Below, piece after piece: positions 8,904 through 17,069 of a stretch of DNA of 64,000 bases; position 1 is the first letter of the stretch; each line of letters opens with the position of its first letter. This DNA is from UBA2638 sp046293135 (GTDB taxonomy: Bacteria > Pseudomonadota > Alphaproteobacteria > Micavibrionales > Micavibrionaceae). Under the pieces are notes generated by a model. It did no database searches and was not told the origin of the DNA. It saw nothing but the letters and a program-made list of their open reading frames with translations. Location: NCBI GenBank assembly GCA_046293135.1, contig JBKBPR010000006.1:1-64000 (forward strand). Reading direction: 5' to 3'. The position numbers and the translations under genes are program-made.

Positions 8904-10946
8904 ATGACGGATTTATTTGCAGCGGAAAAAGATATGATCGACGACACCAATAGCTATGGCGCTTCGGATATCGAGGTTCTTGAGGGGCTTGAGCCTGTGC
9001 GCCGCCGCCCGGGAATGTATATCGGCGGCACAGATGAGCGCGCTATGCACCATTTGGTGAGCGAGATTCTTGATAACTCGATGGACGAAGCCGTTGCGGG
9101 GCATGCGGATTGGATCGAGATTGATATTTCTGAAGGCAACACCGTCACGATACGCGATAACGGGCGCGGCATTCCTGTTGACGAGCACCCGAAATACCCT
9201 GGCAAATCGGCACTCGAGGTTATTTTAACAACGCTGCACTCCGGCGGAAAATTCTCTAACAAGGCCTATCAAACCTCCGGCGGCCTGCATGGCGTAGGGA
9301 TATCAGTTGTAAATGCACTTTCCGAATATCTCTGTGTTGAGGTCGCGCGGGAGAAAAAGCAGTATCGCCAGATCTTCTCGCGCGGGCTGGCGCAAGGCAA
9401 GTTGGAGAGCCTCGGCGCTATTCACAACAAGCGCGGCACATCGGTCACCTTCCGTCCCGACCCGCAAATTTTCGGCGACAAGCTGAGCTTCAAGCCGATC
9501 TGGCTCTATAAGATGGCGCGCTCAAAGGCGTATCTCTTTTCGGGCGTTGAAATCAGGTGGAAATGCGCGCCTGAGCTACTTGATGAGAATAGCCCTATCC
9601 CTGCGGAGGATAAAATCCACTTCCCCGGCGGCTTGAGGGATTATCTTGCCTCCAGCCTTAAAGAGCGCAAAACCCTGACCGATAATCCGTTTCACGGCAA
9701 GATTGACCTTGCCGATCAAAATGGCCGCGTTGAATTTGCGATTGCGTGGCCGCAAGACGGCGAAGGCTTCTCAAGCTCATATTGTAACACGATCCCAACC
9801 CCGCAAGGCGGAACGCATGAAAGCGGCCTTCGCACCGCCCTATCCCGCAGCATCAAAGCCTATGGCGAGATGACGGGCAACAAAAAAGCTGCGATCATTA
9901 CCGCTGATGATATTATTTCCGGCGCGGCGATGATGTTGTCGGTCTTTATCTGCGACCCACAATTCCAAGGACAAACGAAAGAAAAGCTGGTTAATTCCGA
10001 GGTGTCCCGCTGGGTCGATCAGGCGATCAAGGATTACTTTGATTTGTGGCTGTCCAATGATCCCGCTTCGGCCAATAAGCTGCTGGAGAGCTTCATTGAA
10101 AAGGCCGAGGAGCGTCAACGTAGAAAAGACGACAAGCTTATGGCGCGGAAAAGCGCGACCAAAAAACTGCGCCTCCCCGGCAAGCTCGCCGATTGTAGCC
10201 GCAATGATCCCGATGATACCGAGCTGTTCATCGTTGAGGGCGACAGCGCGGGCGGCTCGGCCAAGCAAGGCCGTAACCGTGAAACGCAGGCGATTCTTCC
10301 CTTGCGCGGGAAAATCCTCAACGTCTTCAACGCCACGCCCGACAAGATCAAAGCCAATCAGGAAATTCAGGATTTGATACAGGCCATTGGCTGCGGCGTC
10401 GGTAAGGATTTTGACCTCAACAAGCTCCGCTATGAGCGCATTATCATCATGACCGATGCGGATGTCGATGGCGCGCACATCGCCGCGCTGCTTATTACGT
10501 TTTTCTATAGCCATATGCGCCCGCTGATCGAGAATGGAAATTTATATCTCGCCCAGCCGCCGCTATTCCGACTCGTGTCAGGCAAGCTCAACGCCTATGC
10601 GCGTGATGAGCTACATAAGGACGAGCTATTGGCGACAGAGTTCAAGGGCAAGTCAAAGGTCGAGATCAGCCGCTTTAAGGGGCTCGGCGAAATGCCCGCC
10701 GCGCAGCTCAAGGAAACGACAATGGACCCGAAAACGCGGATTTTGCTGCGTGTCAGCCTTGAGGATTCAGCGCATCTATTTGACGATCTCGGCGGCGTTG
10801 ATATTGCGCCCGAAGTGGCAAGCTCGAATGATAACAAATACCACAAAACCGATGATCTTGTGGATCGGCTGATGGGCAAAAATGCAGAGGCGCGCTTTAA
10901 TTTTATTCAGGAAAATGCCGAATTTGTTGAAAATATTGACGTTTAG
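8904..10946 (+). CDS. parE: DNA topoisomerase IV subunit B
   Basis: ATPase subunit of topoisomerase IV, which unlinks replicated chromosomes. The 680 residues show the GHKL ATPase domain (EILDNSMDEA, RDNGRGIP, GGLHGVGISVVNAL), the transducer domain and the TOPRIM metal-binding region (FIVEGDSAGGSA and DADVDGAHI). The GEMPAAQLKETTM segment near the end is typical of ParE and GyrB. ParE rather than GyrB is favoured by the short TOPRIM region without the GyrB insertion and by the QGGTHE segment context. A GTGAG ribosome site lies before the ATG. No parC is in the window. Confidence 0.93.
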   Translation: MTDLFAAEKDMIDDTNSYGASDIEVLEGLEPVRRRPGMYIGGTDERAMHHLVSEILDNSMDEAVAGHADWIEIDISEGNTVTIRDNGRGIPVDEHPKYPGKSALEVILTTLHSGGKFSNKAYQTSGGLHGVGISVVNALSEYLCVEVAREKKQYRQIFSRGLAQGKLESLGAIHNKRGTSVTFRPDPQIFGDKLSFKPIWLYKMARSKAYLFSGVEIRWKCAPELLDENSPIPAEDKIHFPGGLRDYLASSLKERKTLTDNPFHGKIDLADQNGRVEFAIAWPQDGEGFSSSYCNTIPTPQGGTHESGLRTALSRSIKAYGEMTGNKKAAIITADDIISGAAMMLSVFICDPQFQGQTKEKLVNSEVSRWVDQAIKDYFDLWLSNDPASANKLLESFIEKAEERQRRKDDKLMARKSATKKLRLPGKLADCSRNDPDDTELFIVEGDSAGGSAKQGRNRETQAILPLRGKILNVFNATPDKIKANQEIQDLIQAIGCGVGKDFDLNKLRYERIIIMTDADVDGAHIAALLITFFYSHMRPLIENGNLYLAQPPLFRLVSGKLNAYARDELHKDELLATEFKGKSKVEISRFKGLGEMPAAQLKETTMDPKTRILLRVSLEDSAHLFDDLGGVDIAPEVASSNDNKYHKTDDLVDRLMGKNAEARFNFIQENAEFVENIDV

Positions 10947-12441
10947 GCCACCCTATTCTCAACGTTTCCTTTTGGTCATTGCCGCTGCTGTATTTGTTAT
11001 TACAGCGCTGTATTTTGCGCTCTCCCCGCAGCAACCACCTGCGCAGAAATTTCTAAATACGCTCTCAAACGAGGTTCTGGGCGGGATCAATATTTCGTTT
11101 GACCAAAGCGCACCTGAGCAAGCCCCCCAAGCCCGCAAAAAGGGCAATGCCATCACGCTAAACAATCTTGAGCTGGGCGAAGACGGTTTGGGAAGGATTG
11201 AATCGCTACAGATCAGCTTTTCGCCTTGGTATTCTTTGCGGGGTTTTTGGAGCGTATCAAAACCGACCAAAATCATTATCGAAGGCTTAAATATCGACTT
11301 TGTTTACGAGGATTTGGCCGCGCCGCAAATCGCCTTGAGTCTTCCGATTATCATGGCAAAAGCCCTTGAGAGCGCCGCCACAATCGAGCTTAAAAATACG
11401 GTCATCAATGTTAGCACGCCCGATTACGGCGTTTGGCAATTCAGGCTCAACGGCTCGTTCCAAGACAATGGGGAGCGTGAGGGCAAAAGCTATTTCCTCA
11501 GGCTTGAGACCGCACAAAAGCCATTCTCGGCAGAGCTAACACTCACGGGAGCGCTGGAACGCGGCCTCATGAGCTGGAACAGCGAAGTCACAATCGAAAC
11601 CATGCGATTTGAGATTGAGCCGTTTATTGCCCGCCGTATGAGTGGATTTTTATCGCTTGCTGGTGCTGCAGATCATATCAATTATGCACTGGGGGAGATG
11701 AATATTTCATCGCTCAGCTATGGTGATATCACATTCCGCGAAATGGCGGCCTCACTCGATCATTCGGCGGGCAAAACAAAGCTGGTTCTGGCGGGCGCGG
11801 CGGCACAATCGGATGATCTTGAATTCGGCGTTCAGTATAACTCGGATGAGCCGGATTTGCTCACCTTCACGGCCTATGCCGCCAATATGCAAGATTTGCT
11901 GAATTTCCTAATGCCGGAGCGTTTTCCGCAAACAACCGAAGCGCAAGCGCTCAAAATCTCGCATTACCAAGATGTTTTCGTAACAGCAAATATCCCCAAA
12001 GCGCAAATATTTTTGGAAGAGAAAAATATTCGTATGACCTTTGATAATATCAATCTTGAGAATTTCTCAAAAATATTTGGAAGTGATTTCGAGGCTCAGG
12101 GGAATGCGCGCGCGCAGTTTATCATCAATGCACATGATCGTGATTTTAAGGTGAGTAAGGGCGTCATTGTATCGGGCGGCGCGGGTCATTTTTCCTTTGA
12201 TAGGAAAGCCTTACAACATGTTCTGACCAAAAACGTAGCCCCGGAACTGCGCGATATATTATCGGATACGCATTACAATAGCTTTAAAATACAAATAGAG
12301 GGCGACGCGCTTGGTAAGGATTCTGTAGCGCTCTCGGTTGAATTACAACCGCGTGCGGAAGATGCGCAAGCCACACAATTCACAATTGAAAAACTGTTCA
12401 GCGGCTTGAGCGATTTTCTTTTTAAGGAAATACAAGACTAG
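10882..12441 (+). CDS. AsmA/YdbH-like inner-membrane-anchored protein
   Basis: One N-terminal transmembrane anchor (about residues 28-48) is followed by some 470 residues predicted to be mostly beta strands with repeated patterns such as LNNLELGEDGLGRIESLQISF. The C-terminal part resembles the YdbH/dicarboxylate-transport region of the AsmA-like superfamily, proteins that bridge the periplasm and are linked to phospholipid transport. Assignment to that superfamily is an inference from pattern; ydbL and ynbE partners are not nearby. The start is uncertain: ATG 10882 or ATG 10915. Either way the gene overlaps the end of parE in another frame, which suggests co-transcription. It is convergent with pdhB, nine bases away. 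Confidence 0.6.
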   Translation: MQRRALILFRKMPNLLKILTFRPPYSQRFLLVIAAAVFVITALYFALSPQQPPAQKFLNTLSNEVLGGINISFDQSAPEQAPQARKKGNAITLNNLELGEDGLGRIESLQISFSPWYSLRGFWSVSKPTKIIIEGLNIDFVYEDLAAPQIALSLPIIMAKALESAATIELKNTVINVSTPDYGVWQFRLNGSFQDNGEREGKSYFLRLETAQKPFSAELTLTGALERGLMSWNSEVTIETMRFEIEPFIARRMSGFLSLAGAADHINYALGEMNISSLSYGDITFREMAASLDHSAGKTKLVLAGAAAQSDDLEFGVQYNSDEPDLLTFTAYAANMQDLLNFLMPERFPQTTEAQALKISHYQDVFVTANIPKAQIFLEEKNIRMTFDNINLENFSKIFGSDFEAQGNARAQFIINAHDRDFKVSKGVIVSGGAGHFSFDRKALQHVLTKNVAPELRDILSDTHYNSFKIQIEGDALGKDSVALSVELQPRAEDAQATQFTIEKLFSGLSDFLFKEIQD

Positions 12442-12450
12442 AGGTTAATC

Positions 12451-13893
12451 TTAGTCCCTATAGCAAACCTTCTTCGCAGCGTGGACGATTTCATCAATCT
12501 GCGGCAGCGCTAACTGCTCCAGATTGGCGGCATAGGGCATCGGCACATCAGCGCCGCACACCCGCGTGACAGGCGCATCAAGGTAATCAAAGGCATGCTC
12601 GCCGATAATAGCGGCGATTTCCGAACCGACACCGCAAACCGCCCAGCCCTCTTCGACCGTGACAATGCGGTTGGTTTTCTTAACCGATTCAATGATTGTA
12701 TGGCGATCAATCGGGCGAATGGAGCGCAGGTTAATCACCTCGGCGCTAATCCCCTCCTCAGCCAGCTTCTTTGCAGCTTCCAGAGACTTCCCGACCATGA
12801 TCGAGAATGCAACAATGGTGACATCCGTTCCCGCGCGCTCAATCTTGGCGCGGCCAATCGGGATAACAAAATCATCAGAACTCGGCACGTCAAAGCTCTG
12901 ACCGTACATGATCTCATTCTCCAGAAACACAACGGGGTTCGGGTCGCGAATTGCGGCTTTCATCAGGCCTTTCGCATCCGCCGCCGACCAAGGCGCGACA
13001 ACCTTAAGCCCCGGAATATGGGCATACCATGAGGCAAAGCACTGCGAGTGCTGCGCCCCTACACGCGCCGCCGCGCCATTCGGGCCACGAAACACAATCG
13101 GGCAGCCAAGCTCTCCGCCCGCCATATAAAGCGTTTTTCCGGCGGTGTTGACGATATGGTCAATCGCCTGCATCGCAAAGTTAAAGGTCATGAACTCGAC
13201 AATCGGCTTAAGCCCGCTCATCGCCGAGCCACAGGCAATTCCCGCAAAACCGTATTCCGTAATCGGCGTATCAATCACGCGCTTTGCGCCGAATTCATCG
13301 AGCAAACCTTGCGATACCTTATAAGCGCCCTGATATTCAGCGACTTCCTCGCCCATCAGATAGACGCGCTCATCGCGGCGCATTTCTTCGGCCATCGCAT
13401 CGCGCAAAGCCTCGCGCACTGTGGCGGTGTAGGTTTCGGTAAAGGAAGCTTCATCAAATGACGGTGGCTCGATCACAACGCCTTGCGCGTGCAAAATATC
13501 ACGGTTTTTGATGGCCTTGCCCGCTTGTTGTTGCGGCGCGGATTCAGATGCTGAAGGCGTTGAAGATTCTTCTTTTGGAGCAGGCTGCGACTTTGAGGTG
13601 GTAGGCGCATCAGAAGCGCTCGCAGAGGCCTGAATATCATCGGCGCTTTCCCCATCCTCAAGCAATACGGCAATCGCCGTATTGACCGCAACGCCCTCTG
13701 TGCCCTCAGGGATCAGGATCTTACCCAACACACCTTCATCAACGGCCTCGACCTCCATCGTTGCCTTATCGGTTTCGATCTCGGCAATCACATCACCGGC
13801 CTTGATCGCATCCCCTTCGGATTTAAGCCATTTCGCCAAATTGCCCTCGGTCATTGTCGGCGAAAGCGCAGGCATCAGGATTTGTGTCGGCAT
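12451..13893 (-). CDS. pdhB: Pyruvate dehydrogenase E1 component beta subunit with fused lipoyl domain
   Basis: Second subunit of the thiamine-diphosphate decarboxylase of the pyruvate dehydrogenase complex. Residues 1-80 form a lipoyl domain with the lipoylated lysine K43 in ETDKATME. An Ala/Pro/Ser/Glu-rich flexible linker (about 85-130) follows, then the transketolase-like pyrimidine-binding and C-terminal domains (YLMGEEVAEYQGAYK, TPITEYGFAG, VEEGWAVCGVG). A lipoyl domain on E1-beta is a known alphaproteobacterial arrangement. It is the third gene of a pdhA / peptidase / pdhB set. E2 (pdhC) and E3 (lpd) do not follow; the next gene is convergent. Confidence 0.96.
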   Translation of the reverse strand: MPTQILMPALSPTMTEGNLAKWLKSEGDAIKAGDVIAEIETDKATMEVEAVDEGVLGKILIPEGTEGVAVNTAIAVLLEDGESADDIQASASASDAPTTSKSQPAPKEESSTPSASESAPQQQAGKAIKNRDILHAQGVVIEPPSFDEASFTETYTATVREALRDAMAEEMRRDERVYLMGEEVAEYQGAYKVSQGLLDEFGAKRVIDTPITEYGFAGIACGSAMSGLKPIVEFMTFNFAMQAIDHIVNTAGKTLYMAGGELGCPIVFRGPNGAAARVGAQHSQCFASWYAHIPGLKVVAPWSAADAKGLMKAAIRDPNPVVFLENEIMYGQSFDVPSSDDFVIPIGRAKIERAGTDVTIVAFSIMVGKSLEAAKKLAEEGISAEVINLRSIRPIDRHTIIESVKKTNRIVTVEEGWAVCGVGSEIAAIIGEHAFDYLDAPVTRVCGADVPMPYAANLEQLALPQIDEIVHAAKKVCYRD

Positions 13894-13972
13894 TGTCGTT
13901 TCCTTATTTTTAAACGTGTCTTCAATTTGGTTTATTTATAATCTAAAGCGCGTCATAAACGCAACGCAGCCC

Positions 13973-14767
13973 TCAGTAATTTTCAACATAACGAATATCG
14001 AAGTTAGTGACAGAAAACTTTTGAATAGCCTCGATCTTACCATTTAATTCAGGGCTCCAATCGCTATTGGCAAAACGCCGCATTTCATCCGGTGCGCGCA
14101 TCAAATGCGCAAAAATCTCGGCGCGGTCTTCTTCGGCTGATGTTTGCGCATAAGCGCTGACAAAGCCCCTATCTCCCGACTTCAAACGCCAAGACGTGCC
14201 GCTGCCGCGCCCATAGCCTGATGAAAAATCCCTATCCCATTGGCTCACGAACTGCCTGTCTTTGGCTGTCAATTCCATGAAATGAAAAAGTTCATGATAG
14301 AAGATATGCTGTCGGTATTCATTATCATCCAGCCCCAGTGAGAGCATCAGCGTATGAATTGGCGGGACGGGAATGCCGCCGATTTCCTGATTGCGGGCGC
14401 TGGCACTGCCACACATCAAAATATAGCGTAAACCGATCTTTTGCAGCGATTGTGGGCTAAGCTTGTCAAGCGCTTCAGCCATAACCGCCGCCACTGTTTC
14501 GCGTTTTTGTGAATTGCCTAGTGCGGTGCAGCCATAGCGCCCCATCGTCGTTGCGCGCTCTACATAGCCGAGAATAACGCCGCTGCGTTCGAGAATATTG
14601 CGACTTGTTGAATCAAGCCCTGACGGATCGACCAGTCTCAAATCAGGAACGTGCAGCGCCTTGGCCGCAGCTTGCTCCTTTTGCTGCCACTCTGAAGAGC
14701 GGGCAAAAACAGGCATTTGCACAAGAATGAGCACGGCAAAAGCCCATAATACGATGCGTGATGCCAT
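13973..14767 (-). CDS. Putative secreted zinc metallopeptidase
   Basis: 264 residues with a signal peptide (hydrophobic 4-20, cleavage probably after VFA near 22). A zinc-binding HELFH motif lies at 158-162, and about 50 residues later comes E213-D214-x-x-E217 with FAHLM, the pattern in which the third zinc-ligand glutamate of gluzincin-type peptidases is found. This makes a periplasmic metallopeptidase likely; substrate unknown. The ATG at 14767 overlaps the pdhA TGA by one base (TGATG), so translation is probably coupled to pdhA; an upstream TTG at 14770 is less likely. A secreted peptidase inside the pdhA-pdhB operon is unexpected. Confidence 0.8.
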   Translation of the reverse strand: MASRIVLWAFAVLILVQMPVFARSSEWQQKEQAAAKALHVPDLRLVDPSGLDSTSRNILERSGVILGYVERATTMGRYGCTALGNSQKRETVAAVMAEALDKLSPQSLQKIGLRYILMCGSASARNQEIGGIPVPPIHTLMLSLGLDDNEYRQHIFYHELFHFMELTAKDRQFVSQWDRDFSSGYGRGSGTSWRLKSGDRGFVSAYAQTSAEEDRAEIFAHLMRAPDEMRRFANSDWSPELNGKIEAIQKFSVTNFDIRYVENY

Positions 14768-15798
14768 CAATCTTCCTCAATCGGAATTAAAACATCCGTC
14801 CATAGCTCATCTGTCTCAGGCTCAGGGCTATCCGTTGCGAATTGCGCCGATTCATTCACAATCGCTTTGATTTTCTTATCAATTTCCTTGATCTCATCTT
14901 CGGCAATCCCTGCAGACTGCATCATATCCTTGATCGCCGTAAGCGGGTCACGATCATCTTTCATGCTCTGCAGCTCTTCCTTGGTGCGGTATTTTGCAGG
15001 GTCAGACATCGAATGCCCGCGATAGCGGTAGGTCATAACCTCCAGAATATAAGGCACATTGCCGGAGCGCACATAATCAATGGCCTGACGCGCCGCGGCC
15101 TGCACCTTGAATACATCCATGCCATCAACCTGTTCACCCGGAATGCCATACCCCTCACCGCGGCGATAGAGTTCTCCCGCAGAGGAGCGCTTGACCGATG
15201 TTCCCATGCCGTATTGATTATTCTCGATCACGAATAAAACCGGCAGCTTCCACAGTGCGGCCATGTTATAGGCTTCGGCGACCTGCCCCTGATTGGACGC
15301 GCCATCGCCCATATAAGCCACGGAGATTTTACCGTCATTGTTATATTTATGCGTAAAGGCCAGACCCGCGCCGATTGGAATTTGCCCGCCGACAATTCCG
15401 TGACCGCCGTAAAAATTGCGCTCCTTAGAGAACATATGCATAGAGCCGCCCTTGCCCTTGGAATACCCTGTACGGCGGCCTGTCAGCTCGGCCATCACGC
15501 CTTTCGGATCCATCCCACAAGCGAGCATATGCGCATGATCGCGATAGGCGGTAACAACGCTATCGCCGTCTTGTTGTACAGAGTTGATACCCGTTACGAC
15601 TGCTTCCTGACCGATATATAAATGGCAAAACCCGCCGATCAGACCCATGCCGTATAGCTGCCCCGCCTTTTCCTCGAAGCGGCGCATGAGCAACATTTCA
15701 CGGTAAAGCTTTTTCATTTCCTCCGGCGAGGGTTCGGGCGCGGAATTGGAAACGGTTTTGAGCTTCGGGCTTTTTTTGTCCTTACTGGCGGGTGTCAC
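14767..15798 (-). CDS. pdhA: Pyruvate dehydrogenase E1 component alpha subunit
   Basis: Binds thiamine diphosphate and, with PdhB, decarboxylates pyruvate and transfers the acetyl group to lipoate. Start is GTG with AAGGAG eight bases upstream. The 343 residues include the RRFEEKAGQLYG start, GGQIPIGAGLAF, the ThDP/magnesium motif GDGASNQGQ...N and the phosphorylation-loop region YRYRGHSMSDPAKYRT. An N-terminal Lys/Ser/Pro-rich extension of about 28 residues precedes the conserved domain. It is downstream of ftsB, as in many alphaproteobacteria. Confidence 0.96.
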   Translation of the reverse strand: MTPASKDKKSPKLKTVSNSAPEPSPEEMKKLYREMLLMRRFEEKAGQLYGMGLIGGFCHLYIGQEAVVTGINSVQQDGDSVVTAYRDHAHMLACGMDPKGVMAELTGRRTGYSKGKGGSMHMFSKERNFYGGHGIVGGQIPIGAGLAFTHKYNNDGKISVAYMGDGASNQGQVAEAYNMAALWKLPVLFVIENNQYGMGTSVKRSSAGELYRRGEGYGIPGEQVDGMDVFKVQAAARQAIDYVRSGNVPYILEVMTYRYRGHSMSDPAKYRTKEELQSMKDDRDPLTAIKDMMQSAGIAEDEIKEIDKKIKAIVNESAQFATDSPEPETDELWTDVLIPIEED

Positions 15799-15960
15799 GA
15801 AGAAATCTCCTTGAAGTTACGGGGACAGACAAACTGTTCATCTGCGCCGCTTTATATGCGTTACAGATCAAGATACGTAGCGCATTTCAGGGCTGTTTTC
15901 CAGCATTTTTAGGGATTAAAGGCGGTTTTAAATGCTGCGCCGCAACACCACTCAGAAATA

Positions 15961-16281
15961 TCAGTTCTCTAATATAATCAGCTCACCCTGTGATTTATAG
16001 CCCAAGACGATACGCGCGCGCTCCTCTAGCAAATCGGGGTCAATGGTGTNNNNNNNNNNGGGGCGCATCATCACAACCCGCCCCTCCAGAACTTTGCGCT
16101 CTTGCTGCAACGCGCTTAAATCTTTTTGCAGAAGCACCGCCGCGTGTTCCAACTGCATAAGCTTGGGCAGGCTGCGATTACCGTGAAAGCTGTGATACAT
16201 AAAGTACACACACAGCAGCATGCCGAATGCGAAGAATAACAAGTGTTTGGTGGTTTTATAATGCTGAAGCGCAAGACTCAT
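15961..16281 (-). CDS. ftsB: FtsB/DivIC-type septum formation initiator, interrupted by an assembly gap
   Basis: Small bitopic cell-division protein that links FtsL and FtsQ at the divisome. One transmembrane helix near the N-terminus (HLLFFAFGMLLCVYFMYH), a coiled coil (LQKDLSALQQERKVLEGRV), then the family ending DPDLLEERARIVLGY. The ATG at 16281 is preferred to an upstream GTG at 16314 because it gives the usual length of about 106 residues. Ten N at 16050-16059 fall between RP and TIDPD; the frame stays open, but family members normally have only one or two residues here, so the true gap length may differ. Position between eno/yqgE and pdhA fits ftsB. Confidence 0.85.
   Translation of the reverse strand: MSLALQHYKTTKHLLFFAFGMLLCVYFMYHSFHGNRSLPKLMQLEHAAVLLQKDLSALQQERKVLEGRVVMMRPXXXXTIDPDLLEERARIVLGYKSQGELIILEN
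16050..16059. other. Assembly gap of ten N
   Basis: Ten unresolved bases inside the ftsB reading frame. The flanking sequence (ggtgt before, ggggcgc after) gives no sign of a mobile element. It shows that the sequence comes from a draft or scaffolded assembly. Confidence 0.99.
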
Positions 16282-16394
16282 ATGTATAGTCAAACATATA
16301 TACGGGCGGCGCACAATAAATTATTGAATGGAGTCAATATGTTACCGTGAACATTTGAGGAACATGCAGCTTGGCAGAGCTATTTTATACGCGG

Positions 16395-17045
16395 CTATAT
16401 CGCATCAACGGAATCGCGGGCACGCTGTAACACGTCCTCCATCGCCCGATTCCATATATCAATCTGCTCGCCTTCTTGCATGAGCATCAAATCAGAGCGA
16501 AACGGAATAACATTCCACGCCCCGCGCAATAGCTCACGATTAAGCTGCAACACCGTCCACCCCGCATAGCCCGAAAACAAAATGACAGTCTTCGCAATTT
16601 CAGAATCAGCAATAATGGCGTTATAGGTTTCAAGATCATCGGCCTCAAGATCGCGCAGCCTGTGAATCCGGAAGCGCTCAAAGCTTTCATCATCCGGAAC
16701 CATCAAGAACAGTTCCTCGCCCTCGGCCACAGGCCCACCATAATGAAAACGCCCTATATGTGGAAAACGCGCACGAAGAGGTGCGGATTCTTGCTCGGAT
16801 AGAGGTCTGTTGATGATAAACCCAAACGCGCTGTAACCACTATGATCATCCAGATAAATAACACTACGCCCAAAAAATGAGGAAAAATCCATCACCCCGG
16901 AAGAAACAAGAAACTTCCCCGAATGAGACGGTAAAATCTTGGTCATAATTGTGGGAAACGCAATAATCAAAAGCGCCAAAACCAGATATATCTTCGCCTG
17001 TTTCGGCGTGATGAAAACTTTCTTCTTTTTCGGCTCTTCAGACAT
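16395..17045 (-). CDS. YqgE/AlgH (UPF0301) family protein with an N-terminal membrane anchor
   Basis: The UPF0301 domain (about residues 40-200) is recognised from FLVSSGVM, FGRSVIYLDDHSGYSAFGFIINRPL, FHYGGPV and ILFSGYAGWTVLQLNREL. The biochemical function of the family is unknown. The ATG at 17045 has GGAG seven bases upstream; an upstream TTG at 17051 is less likely. Unlike typical YqgE proteins, which start directly with the soluble domain, this one has a Lys-rich cytoplasmic start (EEPKKKK) and a hydrophobic helix at about 17-37, so the domain would sit at the periplasmic face or be tethered to the membrane. It lies 18 bases after eno. Confidence 0.85.
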   Translation of the reverse strand: MSEEPKKKKVFITPKQAKIYLVLALLIIAFPTIMTKILPSHSGKFLVSSGVMDFSSFFGRSVIYLDDHSGYSAFGFIINRPLSEQESAPLRARFPHIGRFHYGGPVAEGEELFLMVPDDESFERFRIHRLRDLEADDLETYNAIIADSEIAKTVILFSGYAGWTVLQLNRELLRGAWNVIPFRSDLMLMQEGEQIDIWNRAMEDVLQRARDSVDAI

Positions 17046-17069
17046 AAACAACTCCTAACACTTAGAGAG

